Shown: positions 7,331-14,307 of the stretch, piece after piece
Layout of the letters: every line of letters starts with the position of its first letter
Position numbering within the stretch: the first letter of the stretch is position 1
DNA from: JBMYRH01 sp049602155
Lineage (GTDB): Bacteria > Myxococcota_A > UBA9042 > PHBI01 > JBMYRH01
Direction: 5' to 3'
NCBI GenBank assembly: GCA_049602155.1
Contig: JBMYRH010000033.1
Span: 1 to 56,250 of the forward strand
DNA length: 56,250 nucleotides
Program-made: the position numbers and the translations under genes
Notes under the pieces: generated by a model
Seen by the model: the letters and a program-made list of their open reading frames with translations, nothing else
Database searches by the model: none
What the model was told of the DNA's origin: nothing

Positions 7331-9637
7331 GTGTCTAGCTCTCAAAAGTGCAGTCGGTGTAGTCGGTACTTTAATCGGCGAGACCTGCGTTACGGCGTCT
7401 GTCAGGTTTGCCAAGATGAGAAAGAGAGCGCTAAGCGGACACGACTCCATGAAAGGAAGATGGAGCAGGAGGCGTCCAGGGCCGCAGCTGCACAGGCTGA
7501 CGCGGCCCGAGCGGCCAGGGATGCGGCCCAAGCGGCCAGGGACGCCGCCCGAGCTGCCGAAGACCGTGAGCGAGAGCGTGAGCGCGTAGAGCGAACGGCA
7601 CGCCGCATAGCCGCCGAGGCCAAGCGCAAGGCCGCCAAGAAAGCGGCCTTGGACACCAAGTGGAACGAACGCGAGTGCCCATATTGCGTGGAGCCGGCGA
7701 GTACCCGAGCCCTTGTGTGCCCCGAGTGTCAGCGAGACATCCCAGCGGCTCAAGGGGCATTAGAATTCCCGGACCGCGCGGCGATCGACGCTTTCCGTTC
7801 AGCGATCGAAGCCTCTGCCCAGAGACGCTTCGATCTCGTGAAGACCTACGAGGCCAAGATCGCGTCCTTGCCTCTCTGCGATGAGCTTCCTGGGCGAGTT
7901 GTCGAGGAGCGTGATCAGAAAGAGCACCCGGCAGACCTCTTTGATGCCTTCTTGCGGTGGAGCAAGGATCGCGGCTCCGACACCGCAGCCCTCGCGACCA
8001 GCGGAGGCATCGTGGCGGAGGTCAGCGCCTGGCTTGAGAACACCGAGGCGTTGATGGCCTGGGAGGTGAAGAAGCGCCTGGATGACAATCGTTCCAAGGA
8101 GGCTCTGAACGAGGCTATCATCGCGATAGTGCAGGCGCTGGGCCCTGAGGGGACGACAAGGGAGATCGCCACCAACATTGTGGGGCTCAAGCTGGACGGT
8201 GACATCGAGGTCGCCCAGATGCTCGTTAAGTTCGACGATGTGGTGGCTGCCAAAGCCAGTGAACTACGAGGCAAGGCCGCGAATGACAGCGGCGTCCAGG
8301 AGGCCGTCGCCGACTTCGTCGAGGCCGAGAAGGCAGCAAAGGCGTCCTTCGCGTCTCCCCCCTCTCATGTCCCAAGCTATGACTCCCCATGGGTCGTCGT
8401 CGGCTGGGAGTCCCTGCGTCGGGATGCCAGAGCCAACTTGCCCGTCGACTTTGACGCCGCTCTCGACAAGGCCCTGGCGCGGGCCATGAAGGAGATCAAA
8501 GGCGCTTTTGAAGCGGCAAAAGAGCGGATCGCCGACAAGAAGGAGGCCGCTCAGGCCAAAGCGAAGCGGGAAGCTGATGAAAAGCGGGCTGCCGCCGAAG
8601 CCGAAGCGGAGCGCATCGCGCGTCAAGAGGCCTACGAGGCTCACCAACGCTCACAGGCGAATAAGGCCGTTGGTGCGAAGGTCATGAACCTCGTTATTCA
8701 GCTCGCCGTCTGGGGGCTTATCATCTATTCGATCTGCTACCCCTTCATGTACCTCGGCGACTTCAAGGCCTTGCGTGACGGTGTTAACGCCTACGAGAGC
8801 CCCGACATGACCAGCGCCATCTGCGAGGAGGCCGAAGAGGGCGACCTGATGGACTGCGTGCGGAACGCCGACGACGAGTGCATCACCAAAGATCGCCTCG
8901 ACGGTCGTTGGGTGCAGATCGAGGTCGACAACCTCATCGCCGATGATCAGGAGTGCTGGATGCACACCGACGCCCTGCGGGAGCAGCCGGGCTACTGGGT
9001 CGGGATTTGGTACGCGACCCTCGGAGATGAGGACGACCTGCTGCTCGCCACACAGAACGCGTCGGTGAAGACCGAGGCGCAAAAAGAACTTATGGCCGAG
9101 ACCGAGCGCCTGCACGGCGCGGGTGATTGGTCTGGACTCACCCGGGTCGCCGCCGAGCATGCCGCCTTCGATCTCTCCTCGAACACCGTCCTCATGGACC
9201 GGTTCAGGGAGGCCAAGGAGCAGCTCAACTTCAGCGCCCGGCTCGCCGAGCTCCGCGGCCAGTCGAACCCGGACGCGATGATCGCCGGCATCGAGGCCCT
9301 GCGCGCCCAGACCTACCCCAAGGACAAGTCCGCCTTGGCCGCCATCGAGGCCAAGGCGCGGGGCATCGTCTTCGCGCGGGACGTGAAGGCCGCGCCGAAG
9401 ATCCGGGACCTCGGCGAGCGCGCCCAGGCGATGGCCGCCCTCTACGCCGCCGAGTACCCCGCGGACAAATCGGCGCTGAAGCCGGTGGTCGTCGAGATCG
9501 TCAGCGGGCTGGAGAAGCTGGCCAAGCTCAAGCCCGGCTCCGTGGTGCGCGCCGCCAAGGCGCTCCGGGAGACGGAAGGGCTGCTGGACTTCGTCCTCGC
9601 GCATGACAATCGTAGGGCTCTGTATCTGCAGAGCTAA
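7331..9637 (+). CDS. Double zinc-ribbon, coiled-coil, single-membrane-span protein
   Basis: 768 aa from a GTG at 7331, picked because GGAG lies 8 nt upstream and the protein then starts with a zinc ribbon (C7-x2-C10, C24-x2-C27). Residues 30-110 are an Ala/Arg/Glu-rich coiled coil (AARDAAQAARDAARAAEDRE). A second ribbon follows at CPYC (116-119) and CPEC (130-133). Residues 140-400 are helical. A second charged coiled coil rich in AKAKREADEKRAAAEAEAER leads into one hydrophobic span (NLVIQLAVWGLIIYSICYPF, about 463-482). The remaining 280 residues contain an acidic Cys-containing segment and helical repeats with paired phrases (LRAQTYPKDKSALAAIE and YAAEYPADKSALKPVV). It resembles a scaffold with cytoplasmic metal-binding and extracytoplasmic parts; function unknown. 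The small acidic gene 31 nt downstream is likely co-transcribed. Confidence 0.75.
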   Translation: MSSSQKCSRCSRYFNRRDLRYGVCQVCQDEKESAKRTRLHERKMEQEASRAAAAQADAARAARDAAQAARDAARAAEDRERERERVERTARRIAAEAKRKAAKKAALDTKWNERECPYCVEPASTRALVCPECQRDIPAAQGALEFPDRAAIDAFRSAIEASAQRRFDLVKTYEAKIASLPLCDELPGRVVEERDQKEHPADLFDAFLRWSKDRGSDTAALATSGGIVAEVSAWLENTEALMAWEVKKRLDDNRSKEALNEAIIAIVQALGPEGTTREIATNIVGLKLDGDIEVAQMLVKFDDVVAAKASELRGKAANDSGVQEAVADFVEAEKAAKASFASPPSHVPSYDSPWVVVGWESLRRDARANLPVDFDAALDKALARAMKEIKGAFEAAKERIADKKEAAQAKAKREADEKRAAAEAEAERIARQEAYEAHQRSQANKAVGAKVMNLVIQLAVWGLIIYSICYPFMYLGDFKALRDGVNAYESPDMTSAICEEAEEGDLMDCVRNADDECITKDRLDGRWVQIEVDNLIADDQECWMHTDALREQPGYWVGIWYATLGDEDDLLLATQNASVKTEAQKELMAETERLHGAGDWSGLTRVAAEHAAFDLSSNTVLMDRFREAKEQLNFSARLAELRGQSNPDAMIAGIEALRAQTYPKDKSALAAIEAKARGIVFARDVKAAPKIRDLGERAQAMAALYAAEYPADKSALKPVVVEIVSGLEKLAKLKPGSVVRAAKALRETEGLLDFVLAHDNRRALYLQS

Positions 9638-9668
9638 ACAACCTGAGTTTTTCTAGAGGTGAATCAAC

Positions 9669-9989
9669 ATGGAAAATAATTTCGAAAACCGTCTCACGTT
9701 GGCCACAGAGCGCGTCAACTCATGGAGCGATGAGGAACAACAGGGCTGGGCAGTAGACTGGTTGGAAGATGAATACGAGGAGCACGACGTAACGTTTCGC
9801 GAGGATTGTGAGTACGTCTGGGGGGCAGGCCACGGGCGAGAGAATACGGCCGCGAATCGCGCCGAGTTAGCCGCGCATGTCGTGCCAGGGTGGGATGAAG
9901 AGTTTCTGGCGAACTATGTAGCTGACTACTTGATGAAGCGATGGTCCGAGCACCCTCACGAGTTCGAAAGCGCAGTAAAAGGTGAATGA
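9669..9989 (+). CDS. Small acidic protein of unknown function
   Basis: 106 aa, preceded by GAGGTGA 6-12 nt before the ATG. It is strongly acidic and Trp-rich (DEEQQGWAVDWLEDEYEEHDV, then EYVWGAGHGREN and VADYLMKRWSEHPHEFE), helical, with no signal peptide. It starts 31 nt after the zinc-ribbon/coiled-coil gene and a hairpin terminator follows, so the two form a probable bicistronic unit. No family recognised. Confidence 0.7.
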   Translation: MENNFENRLTLATERVNSWSDEEQQGWAVDWLEDEYEEHDVTFREDCEYVWGAGHGRENTAANRAELAAHVVPGWDEEFLANYVADYLMKRWSEHPHEFESAVKGE

Positions 9990-10009
9990 ACGTGTGGGTT
10001 TGGGGCGTA

Positions 10010-10025
10010 CACCCCCTTCGGGGTG
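10010..10025 (+). terminator. CTTC-tetraloop hairpin terminator
   Basis: CACCCC at 10010-10015 and GGGGTG at 10020-10025 close a CTTC tetraloop, 20 nt after the stop of the small acidic gene. A short T-run (GTTTTG) comes about 8 nt later. Confidence 0.5.
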
Positions 10026-10072
10026 AGGCGCGTTTTGGGTGTCGAGAGACCTTGAGAGGGTGAGGCCCCAAC

Positions 10073-10140
10073 TCACTTCTGATGATTGATCTCTTCAGAG
10101 AGCCGTTTGAAGTCTTGTAGCAGCTCCGCATCAATGAACC
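10073..10140 (-). pseudogene. C-terminal coding scrap, family unknown
   Basis: On the reverse strand, GFIDAELLQDFKRLSEEINHQK followed by TGA (10073-10075) reads like the amphipathic C-terminal helix of a protein. Upstream in frame it runs straight into the dispersed palindromic repeat at 10142, so the rest of the gene is missing. Confidence 0.35.
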
Positions 10141-10141
10141 C

Positions 10142-10194
10142 GACCCAGGGTCGTGAAACGGGCTGGAATTATTGAGCCGAACTTTGGGTGCTTA
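10142..10194 (+). repeat. Dispersed palindromic repeat, copy A
   Basis: Starts GACCCAGGGTCGTGAAACGG and continues GCTGGAATTATTGAGCCGAA, then CTTTGGGTGC. The first palindrome (GACCC-A-GGGTC) is perfect; the second is degenerate (CCGAA-C-TTTGG). It lies about 76 nt before the IS91-like transposase fragment. Confidence 0.65.
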
Positions 10195-10270
10195 ACACCG
10201 TTCGTTACGCGACCACTCTGACTCGTCATCACCGCTCTGAAGCCAGCCCGTCGCTGGCTCAGGAGGAACC

Positions 10271-10625
10271 CTCGATGACCTGCCCCGTCGCATTATCCCG
10301 GCAAAACATATCTGGCGGCCGGATCAGAACGATCTGTATCGGCTGCTCTCCGCCCGCCTCCCGTCTTTTTTGGACCGGGCGGAGGAGGCTGGCGGGCTCC
10401 CCATGTTCACCCTCCGCACTTTGGAGGGATACCTCGGGTGTGGCCGACTCGAGCGTGGATTCGCACGTGTCTGGTGTCCGGTCTGCTGAGACGACCTGCT
10501 TGTCGCGCTGAGCTGCAAGCTCCGCGGCATCTACCCTTCGTGCGGTGGTCGAACCATGGCGGACACCACTGTCTACCTCGTCGACCGGGTCCTCCCGCAG
10601 GCGTCAGGGCTATCCACTCAGCGAG
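10271..10625 (+). mobile_element. IS91-family transposase, N-terminal remnant
   Basis: One frame reads DDLPRRIIPAKHIWRPDQ, then LEGYLGCGRLERGFARVWCP, then after one TGA (between CPVC and DDLL) DDLLVALSCKLRGIYPSCGG and RTMADTTVYLVDRVLPQ. This is the N-terminal zinc-binding domain typical of IS91/IS801/IS1294-type transposases (CGxLExGFAR, CxxC, FSCKGRGFCPSCGGRRMA, LVDRVLP). The frame decays after GLSTQRGV, so the Y2 rolling-circle catalytic part is lost. The gene at 10700 follows immediately where the transposase middle should be. Confidence 0.85.
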
Positions 10626-10699
10626 GCGTCAACGCTTTGATGTGCAGCGGTTAGACAGTATGTTTCGTCAGAGACAGCAGCCCTGTGCAAAGAGGCCCC

Positions 10700-11365
10700 G
10701 TGTCCGAACCTCCTCCAATTCGTCGCTGTAAAGGCTGCGGAGCAGCTGCCGTCCTGCCAGGGATAGCCACGCTCCACACCTCTATCGACATCCACGGTTA
10801 CCTCGTCACGCAGCGCCACCGGTGCCAAGGTTGCGGACGTCGCTTTGTGCTCTGCTCCAGGCCTCTGCGAGCGGGGGTCTTTTGGGCGGGGGTGCTCATG
10901 ACGCCGATCCTCCTGGGCCTGCCGCTTGTATGGCTTGGTTGGTGGCTTGGTAAGCAAGACGGCTGGAACCCCGTCGTGCCGGGCGCCACGGCCCCCCTCA
11001 TTCGCTACCGTAACGGCCCCCGCCTGCGCACCTGCAGCGCCTGTGGTGGGGCCTGCAATGTGCGCGGGATCACCCAGCGCTTGGTCGGCGTGATCCCCTC
11101 GGGGACAGACGTCTTTTATGGATGTGAAGCCTGCGACGCCCGTTTCAAGGTAGAGAGCGTCTTCGGTCAGGTCGTCACCCTGATAGGCGGGCTCTTGGTC
11201 CTCGCGAGCGGCGCAATCATCGGGTTGGACGGCGCCGGCGAGCTCGGGTCCATCGCGGGCGGCCTCGCACTGGTTGTGGTGGCTCTCTTTGCCTTCTCTT
11301 GGATTATCTCAGCGGTGCGTCTGCGCTTGAATAACCCTGTACGCCCCGATGGACTCCTGCCCTAG
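10700..11365 (+). CDS. Zinc-ribbon membrane protein
   Basis: 221 aa from the GTG at 10700 (AGAGG 4 nt upstream); a GTG at 10685 would add five residues but has no ribosome-binding site. Two treble-clef or ribbon units are visible: CKGCG...CQGCGRRF near the start, and CSACGGACN...YGCEACDARFKV near the middle. Between them is a hydrophobic hairpin (FWAGVLMTPILLGLPLVWLG), and after the second unit come two more spans (VVTLIGGLLVLASGAIIGL; GGLALVVVALFAFSWIISAV). This is a repeat of ribbon plus membrane hairpin, probably an inner-membrane protein with cytoplasmic metal-bound heads. It sits exactly between the N- and C-terminal pieces of the IS91-like transposase, as if it replaced the element's middle or the element was broken around it. 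Function unknown. Confidence 0.7.
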   Translation: MSEPPPIRRCKGCGAAAVLPGIATLHTSIDIHGYLVTQRHRCQGCGRRFVLCSRPLRAGVFWAGVLMTPILLGLPLVWLGWWLGKQDGWNPVVPGATAPLIRYRNGPRLRTCSACGGACNVRGITQRLVGVIPSGTDVFYGCEACDARFKVESVFGQVVTLIGGLLVLASGAIIGLDGAGELGSIAGGLALVVVALFAFSWIISAVRLRLNNPVRPDGLLP

Positions 11366-11480
11366 CGTCATAGCCCCCCACTGTCCCCGCGGTTGGGAGC
11401 TGCCTCACGCAAGTGACTCACCGCTGGCGATTGGCTTGTCGTCGGATGAGCCCAACGACTAGGCTGGGCACAAGCGTTGT

Positions 11481-11660
11481 GCGTTGTGCGGTAGCTGCCG
11501 CGAGCTGCTCGCCGTCGTGATGAAATCCGAATCGATCGCAGCCATCCTCACCCACCTGGACCTCATCTAGCCACCGCATCAGGTCGCCTTCCGAGGCCCA
11601 GGCGACCGCTTCGTGTGCCACGCCCCGGTCGAATCACGCCACACAAGCCGCGGTGGTACA
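11481..11660 (+). mobile_element. IS91-family transposase, C-terminal remnant and 3' end (copy 2)
   Basis: The frame ALCGSCRELLAVVMKSESIA then AILTHLDLI-stop (TAG 11568-11570) is the end of an IS91-type transposase (usual C.yCGgR..L.aVv.d..ai..IL.HLgL). The 90 nt after the stop match the copies at 29511-29600 and 1997-2080. The long frame of the next gene begins inside this tail, which is why its upstream start must be rejected. Confidence 0.75.
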
Positions 11661-11766
11661 GTTGAGTTGTGCCCGAGAGATGAACGCGCCGTGGCTCTCC
11701 TGGGGGTAACACCAGGGGGCTTGGTTTTCCGAGGTGCTCCCCCGGGAGGGGGATTCGGACTAGAGT

Positions 11767-11779
11767 GTTTGTTTTCCCC
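11767..11779 (+). promoter_or_regulatory. GTTTGTTTT-CCC box upstream of lipoprotein gene
   Basis: GTTTGTTTTCCCC lies 77 nt before the ATG at 11844. Nearly the same word (GTTTGTTTTTCCC) is 81 nt before the ATG of the giant lipoprotein at 49142, and a third copy is at 26592-26604. A T-rich word in GC-rich DNA at similar distance could be an upstream promoter element or operator. Two positional matches are weak evidence. Confidence 0.25.
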
Positions 11780-11843
11780 AGGGGTCCGCTTTCGGCGCAC
11801 CTATTTTGAACATCTCCCCCAAAGCCCAGGAGCGGGTAGCGAT

Positions 11844-12869
11844 ATGAACCGTCACTTCTGGGTTGTTGCTATTGTGATCCTGGCAGGCTGTGGCAACCCC
11901 TACGTTTCAGAACCACGGATTGCTCCCGCCGAAAGTGTCTCCATGGCGCTATCTCGGAGCCTGGACTACATCGGGGAAGAAGCGGCCGACTGGTTGGAGA
12001 ACACCACACCGGCGGGTGGCGGATGCATGTCCTGCCATCATGTTCCGATGGCCCTGTGGGTTCAACGCGAGGCGGCTCGCGCCCAAATGGAACACTCGTG
12101 GTCGCGATTCGACAGCTTAGCGCCCTTGGATGCCTTCTTCGATCCGCTGCCTGGCAACGACGAGGGCTCCACAAATGGTGGCCCAGTTCGTGGTGCGATG
12201 TTGCTTCTTGGCCGCAAGGCTGCGGTAGAAGGGGGTATCTCGGAGAGCGATTGGCAAGCCTTGGCTGAGCGAGTCATCTCGACTCAAGCGGGAGACGGCA
12301 GCTGGCCACGTCACGCGAGCCTGGCCACGCAAGTTCGGGAATCAGGCATAGAGACAGACGCCATCACGGCGAACTGGATTGTGCTGGCCGTGTCCTCTGT
12401 GACCCAATCATCCGCCGCAACGGTTTCAGCCAGGGATCTCGCGCTGACCTGGCTCGATAGTGAGAGCACGGGCGAGAGTTTGGAATGGTGGGTGTCCAGC
12501 TTGATCGTGGAGTCTGAACTCCAGGCTGCTGGTGATGCTCTGGTGCTCCTTCAGCAAATTGTGATCGATTTGCAGCAAGACGATGGTGGCTGGGGTTGGG
12601 TCCAGGGACAAGCGAGTGACTCATTCTCCACCGGCCTCGCGCTCTACGGGTTGCTGCGCACCGGACTTGGCGCAGATCACGATGCCCTCCACCACGGGGT
12701 CCAGTTTCTGCTTGATCGCCAACGAGAGGACGGCTCCTGGAAGACTCCGAGCGTCCTTTCGAGCCAGGACCCAAACGACAAGAAGGACTACATCTACGAG
12801 TTTTGGGGTACCACCTGGGCCACCTTGGCTCTTCTGCGCCACAGCATCGCCACATCTGAGCAGCCCTGA
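11844..12869 (+). CDS. Haem-motif lipoprotein with terpene-cyclase-like repeats
   Basis: 341 aa from the ATG at 11844, which begins a lipoprotein signal (MNRHFWVVAIVILAGC, lipidated C16); the open frame back to 11613 is IS debris. CMSCHH at 61-66 is a c-type haem attachment motif (C61, C64, H65). Three QxxDGxW units typical of squalene-cyclase/prenyltransferase alpha/alpha barrels follow: QAGDGSWPR, QQDDGGWGW and QREDGSWKT, spaced across the C-terminal two thirds. The catalytic DxDD of squalene-hopene cyclases is not seen, so the fold is likely used as a scaffold. Expected location is the periplasm, membrane-anchored. A single covalent haem would make it an electron-transfer or redox-sensing lipoprotein. 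The gene appears monocistronic. Confidence 0.8.
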   Translation: MNRHFWVVAIVILAGCGNPYVSEPRIAPAESVSMALSRSLDYIGEEAADWLENTTPAGGGCMSCHHVPMALWVQREAARAQMEHSWSRFDSLAPLDAFFDPLPGNDEGSTNGGPVRGAMLLLGRKAAVEGGISESDWQALAERVISTQAGDGSWPRHASLATQVRESGIETDAITANWIVLAVSSVTQSSAATVSARDLALTWLDSESTGESLEWWVSSLIVESELQAAGDALVLLQQIVIDLQQDDGGWGWVQGQASDSFSTGLALYGLLRTGLGADHDALHHGVQFLLDRQREDGSWKTPSVLSSQDPNDKKDYIYEFWGTTWATLALLRHSIATSEQP

Positions 12870-13082
12870 CGGAGGAGTTGTGATGCAGAGCAGTCAGTTA
12901 AGGGGGCCAACGACCGTTTCGAAAAGGCTCCTCCGACGGTGGGGTTGGTAACCGCGGGGGCCGAGCTCAAGGCATGCCTCGCCAGGGGGCTCAAAGAGAG
13001 TACCCTAGACTTCACCTTCGACGGTCCGGCCGACAGAGGCCCCCAATGGTGCGAAGGGGACTCGCCGACCTTCGTCACCTGA
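12870..13082 (+). pseudogene. Coding scrap after the haem lipoprotein
   Basis: In the same frame as the preceding gene, directly after its TGA, the reading NDRFEKAPPTVGLVTAGAEL, KACLARGLKESTLDFTFDGP and WCEGDSPTFVT-stop looks protein-like. It ends at 13082, one base before the stop of the reverse GNAT gene. It has no ATG; only TTG could start it. It is probably the remnant of another gene, less likely a readthrough extension. Confidence 0.3.
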
Positions 13083-13628
13083 TCACGCCGAGTCGTCGCA
13101 CGCGATCCAGTACCAGCGCATTACGCCCTTGGTCACCTCGCTGTAGCCCTCGCGCTCGAGGCGACCACTGTTCAGCTCAATGGTGCGCGCCGAAGCGCGG
13201 TTCTGAGCGTCACAGGTGACCAGCAGCCGGGGGATGCCGAGCTCCTGAGCGGCGCGGACCACGCCAGCGAGCATCGCGGTCGCGATCCCGCGGCGCCTGA
13301 ACTCTGGCGCCACGGCGTAACCGACATGCCCACCAAAGTCCTCTAGGAAGGGCGTCAAGCAATGCCTGAGGTTGATCACCCCTTGCAGCCCCTCCTCAGA
13401 GGCCCAGAACCACGTCGTCGAGGGGACCCAGCCTTCAGGCAGGCGCTCGCCGCGGCGATGGTCCTCAAGGAGCGCGATGGCCTCCTCAGCGCTCAGCGTT
13501 TGCTCCATAACGTCTAGCGCCGCGAGGCCATGGACGCCGTCTCCACCGGCGCCAAAAGAGCCCAAAAACGCATCGAAGACTGCAGGGTCACACGCTGACG
13601 CCTCGACGAGTTTTCCAGGAGGACTCAC
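13083..13628 (-). CDS. GNAT family N-acetyltransferase
   Basis: 181 aa. Motif A of the GNAT fold is clear at about residues 98-118: GHVGYAVAPEFRRRGIATAM, giving the Q/RxxGxG/A pyrophosphate-binding turn (RRRGIAT) for acetyl-CoA. The following helix and ARTIELNSGRLE match motif B of the RimJ/YjdJ-like branch (usual N..S.r..E..Gg.l). The catalytic substrate cannot be predicted; relatives act on protein N-termini, amino acids or antibiotics. It has no signal peptide and is cytoplasmic. It converges with the preceding forward gene region. Confidence 0.85.
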   Translation of the reverse strand: MSPPGKLVEASACDPAVFDAFLGSFGAGGDGVHGLAALDVMEQTLSAEEAIALLEDHRRGERLPEGWVPSTTWFWASEEGLQGVINLRHCLTPFLEDFGGHVGYAVAPEFRRRGIATAMLAGVVRAAQELGIPRLLVTCDAQNRASARTIELNSGRLEREGYSEVTKGVMRWYWIACDDSA

Positions 13629-13817
13629 GACTCTTCCTTTGGGTAAAGGGGAGTTTCGGGGGACATGATTGAGCGCGTATCAAGGTACATGAGGCTAGTC
13701 CTGACGCCCTCCAATCGCGAAGTCATCCCACCGTATCTCAAGGGGGAGGCCCGCGCTATGCAGGCCGCACATGAGGTGGCCGCTCGTGTAGACCTTGAGC
13801 GGGTTGAGATGCTCCCG
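13629..13817. other. Region upstream of the GNAT gene, no gene supported
   Basis: A forward frame from 13665 is open for 134 codons and its first 50 residues look mildly protein-like (GEARAMQAAHEVAARVDLE), but it runs across two repeat half-copies and the antisense of an acyltransferase remnant. I do not call it a gene. Confidence 0.3.
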
Positions 13818-13870
13818 ATCCAGGGTCATGAAAGGAGAGGCTTCCGACCGAGGGTCATGAAAGAGCCCCA
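13818..13870 (+). repeat. Dispersed palindromic repeat, two half-copies (B)
   Basis: GATCCAGGGTCATGAAAG at 13818 and GACCGAGGGTCATGAAAG at 13847 are two tandem copies of the left half of the repeat, 29 nt apart. The right half (GAACTTCGGG) is missing. Confidence 0.5.
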
Positions 13871-13970
13871 CACACCTTCGCTCTGGAACTCCAGGCGCGC
13901 GTCGGTGCTTGCGAGGCCGCCACTTGAGAGCAAATGGAGAGCGCAGGCCGGAGCTGACCGACCTGCACTG

Positions 13971-14215
13971 TCACCCACGAGCAGCGGCTCGTGTTTCTTC
14001 CCGGTGAGACGGGGCCCACTTGGCCTTCAGACCGTTGAACGGGCGCTCGAAGAAGCGCCAGGAGAGTGACGCAGTGGCGATGGTGGGCGCGAAGAACACG
14101 GTCCTCGAGAGCGACCTGTTTGTCAGGCCAGCGTCTGTGGCTAGCGGCTTCACGTAGCAGTTGATGGGCTGGTGGTAGAGGTAGACGCGAGAAGAGAGCC
14201 GCCCAAGGGCTCGAA
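13971..14215 (-). pseudogene. C-terminal remnant of an acyltransferase-3 family protein
   Basis: The reverse frame reads LGRLSSRVYLYHQPINCYVK, then LSRTVFFAPTIATASLSWRF and FERPFNGLKAKW. These are the last two transmembrane helices and the SWRFFERPF signature of OafA/YrhL-type membrane O-acyltransferases (usual S..Y.lYL.H.P; .a..sy...E.P). About 300 residues upstream, including the catalytic His region, are missing, and no start codon fits. The remnant abuts the promoter of the FN3/DUF1592 gene. Confidence 0.7.
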
Positions 14216-14307
14216 TCGGGCGTCGGGTTGTCGCGGCGCCCGCTTAGCCCCGACACCGGAGGGTAGATTTTGGTATGATGGGGCTGCTTATCATGTCGAG
14301 AGGGGAT

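Noticed and set aside
8651..9604. 317-codon reverse frame inside the zinc-ribbon scaffold gene
   Set aside because: Shadow frame: low-complexity Leu/Gly/His/Val composition and no ribosome-binding site.
11613..11843. N-terminal extension of the haem lipoprotein
   Set aside because: These codons fall in the IS91-like 3' end; the lipoprotein signal starts at 11844.
13665..14069. 134-codon plus frame
   Set aside because: It crosses two repeat half-copies and the antisense of the acyltransferase remnant; only the first part is mildly protein-like.
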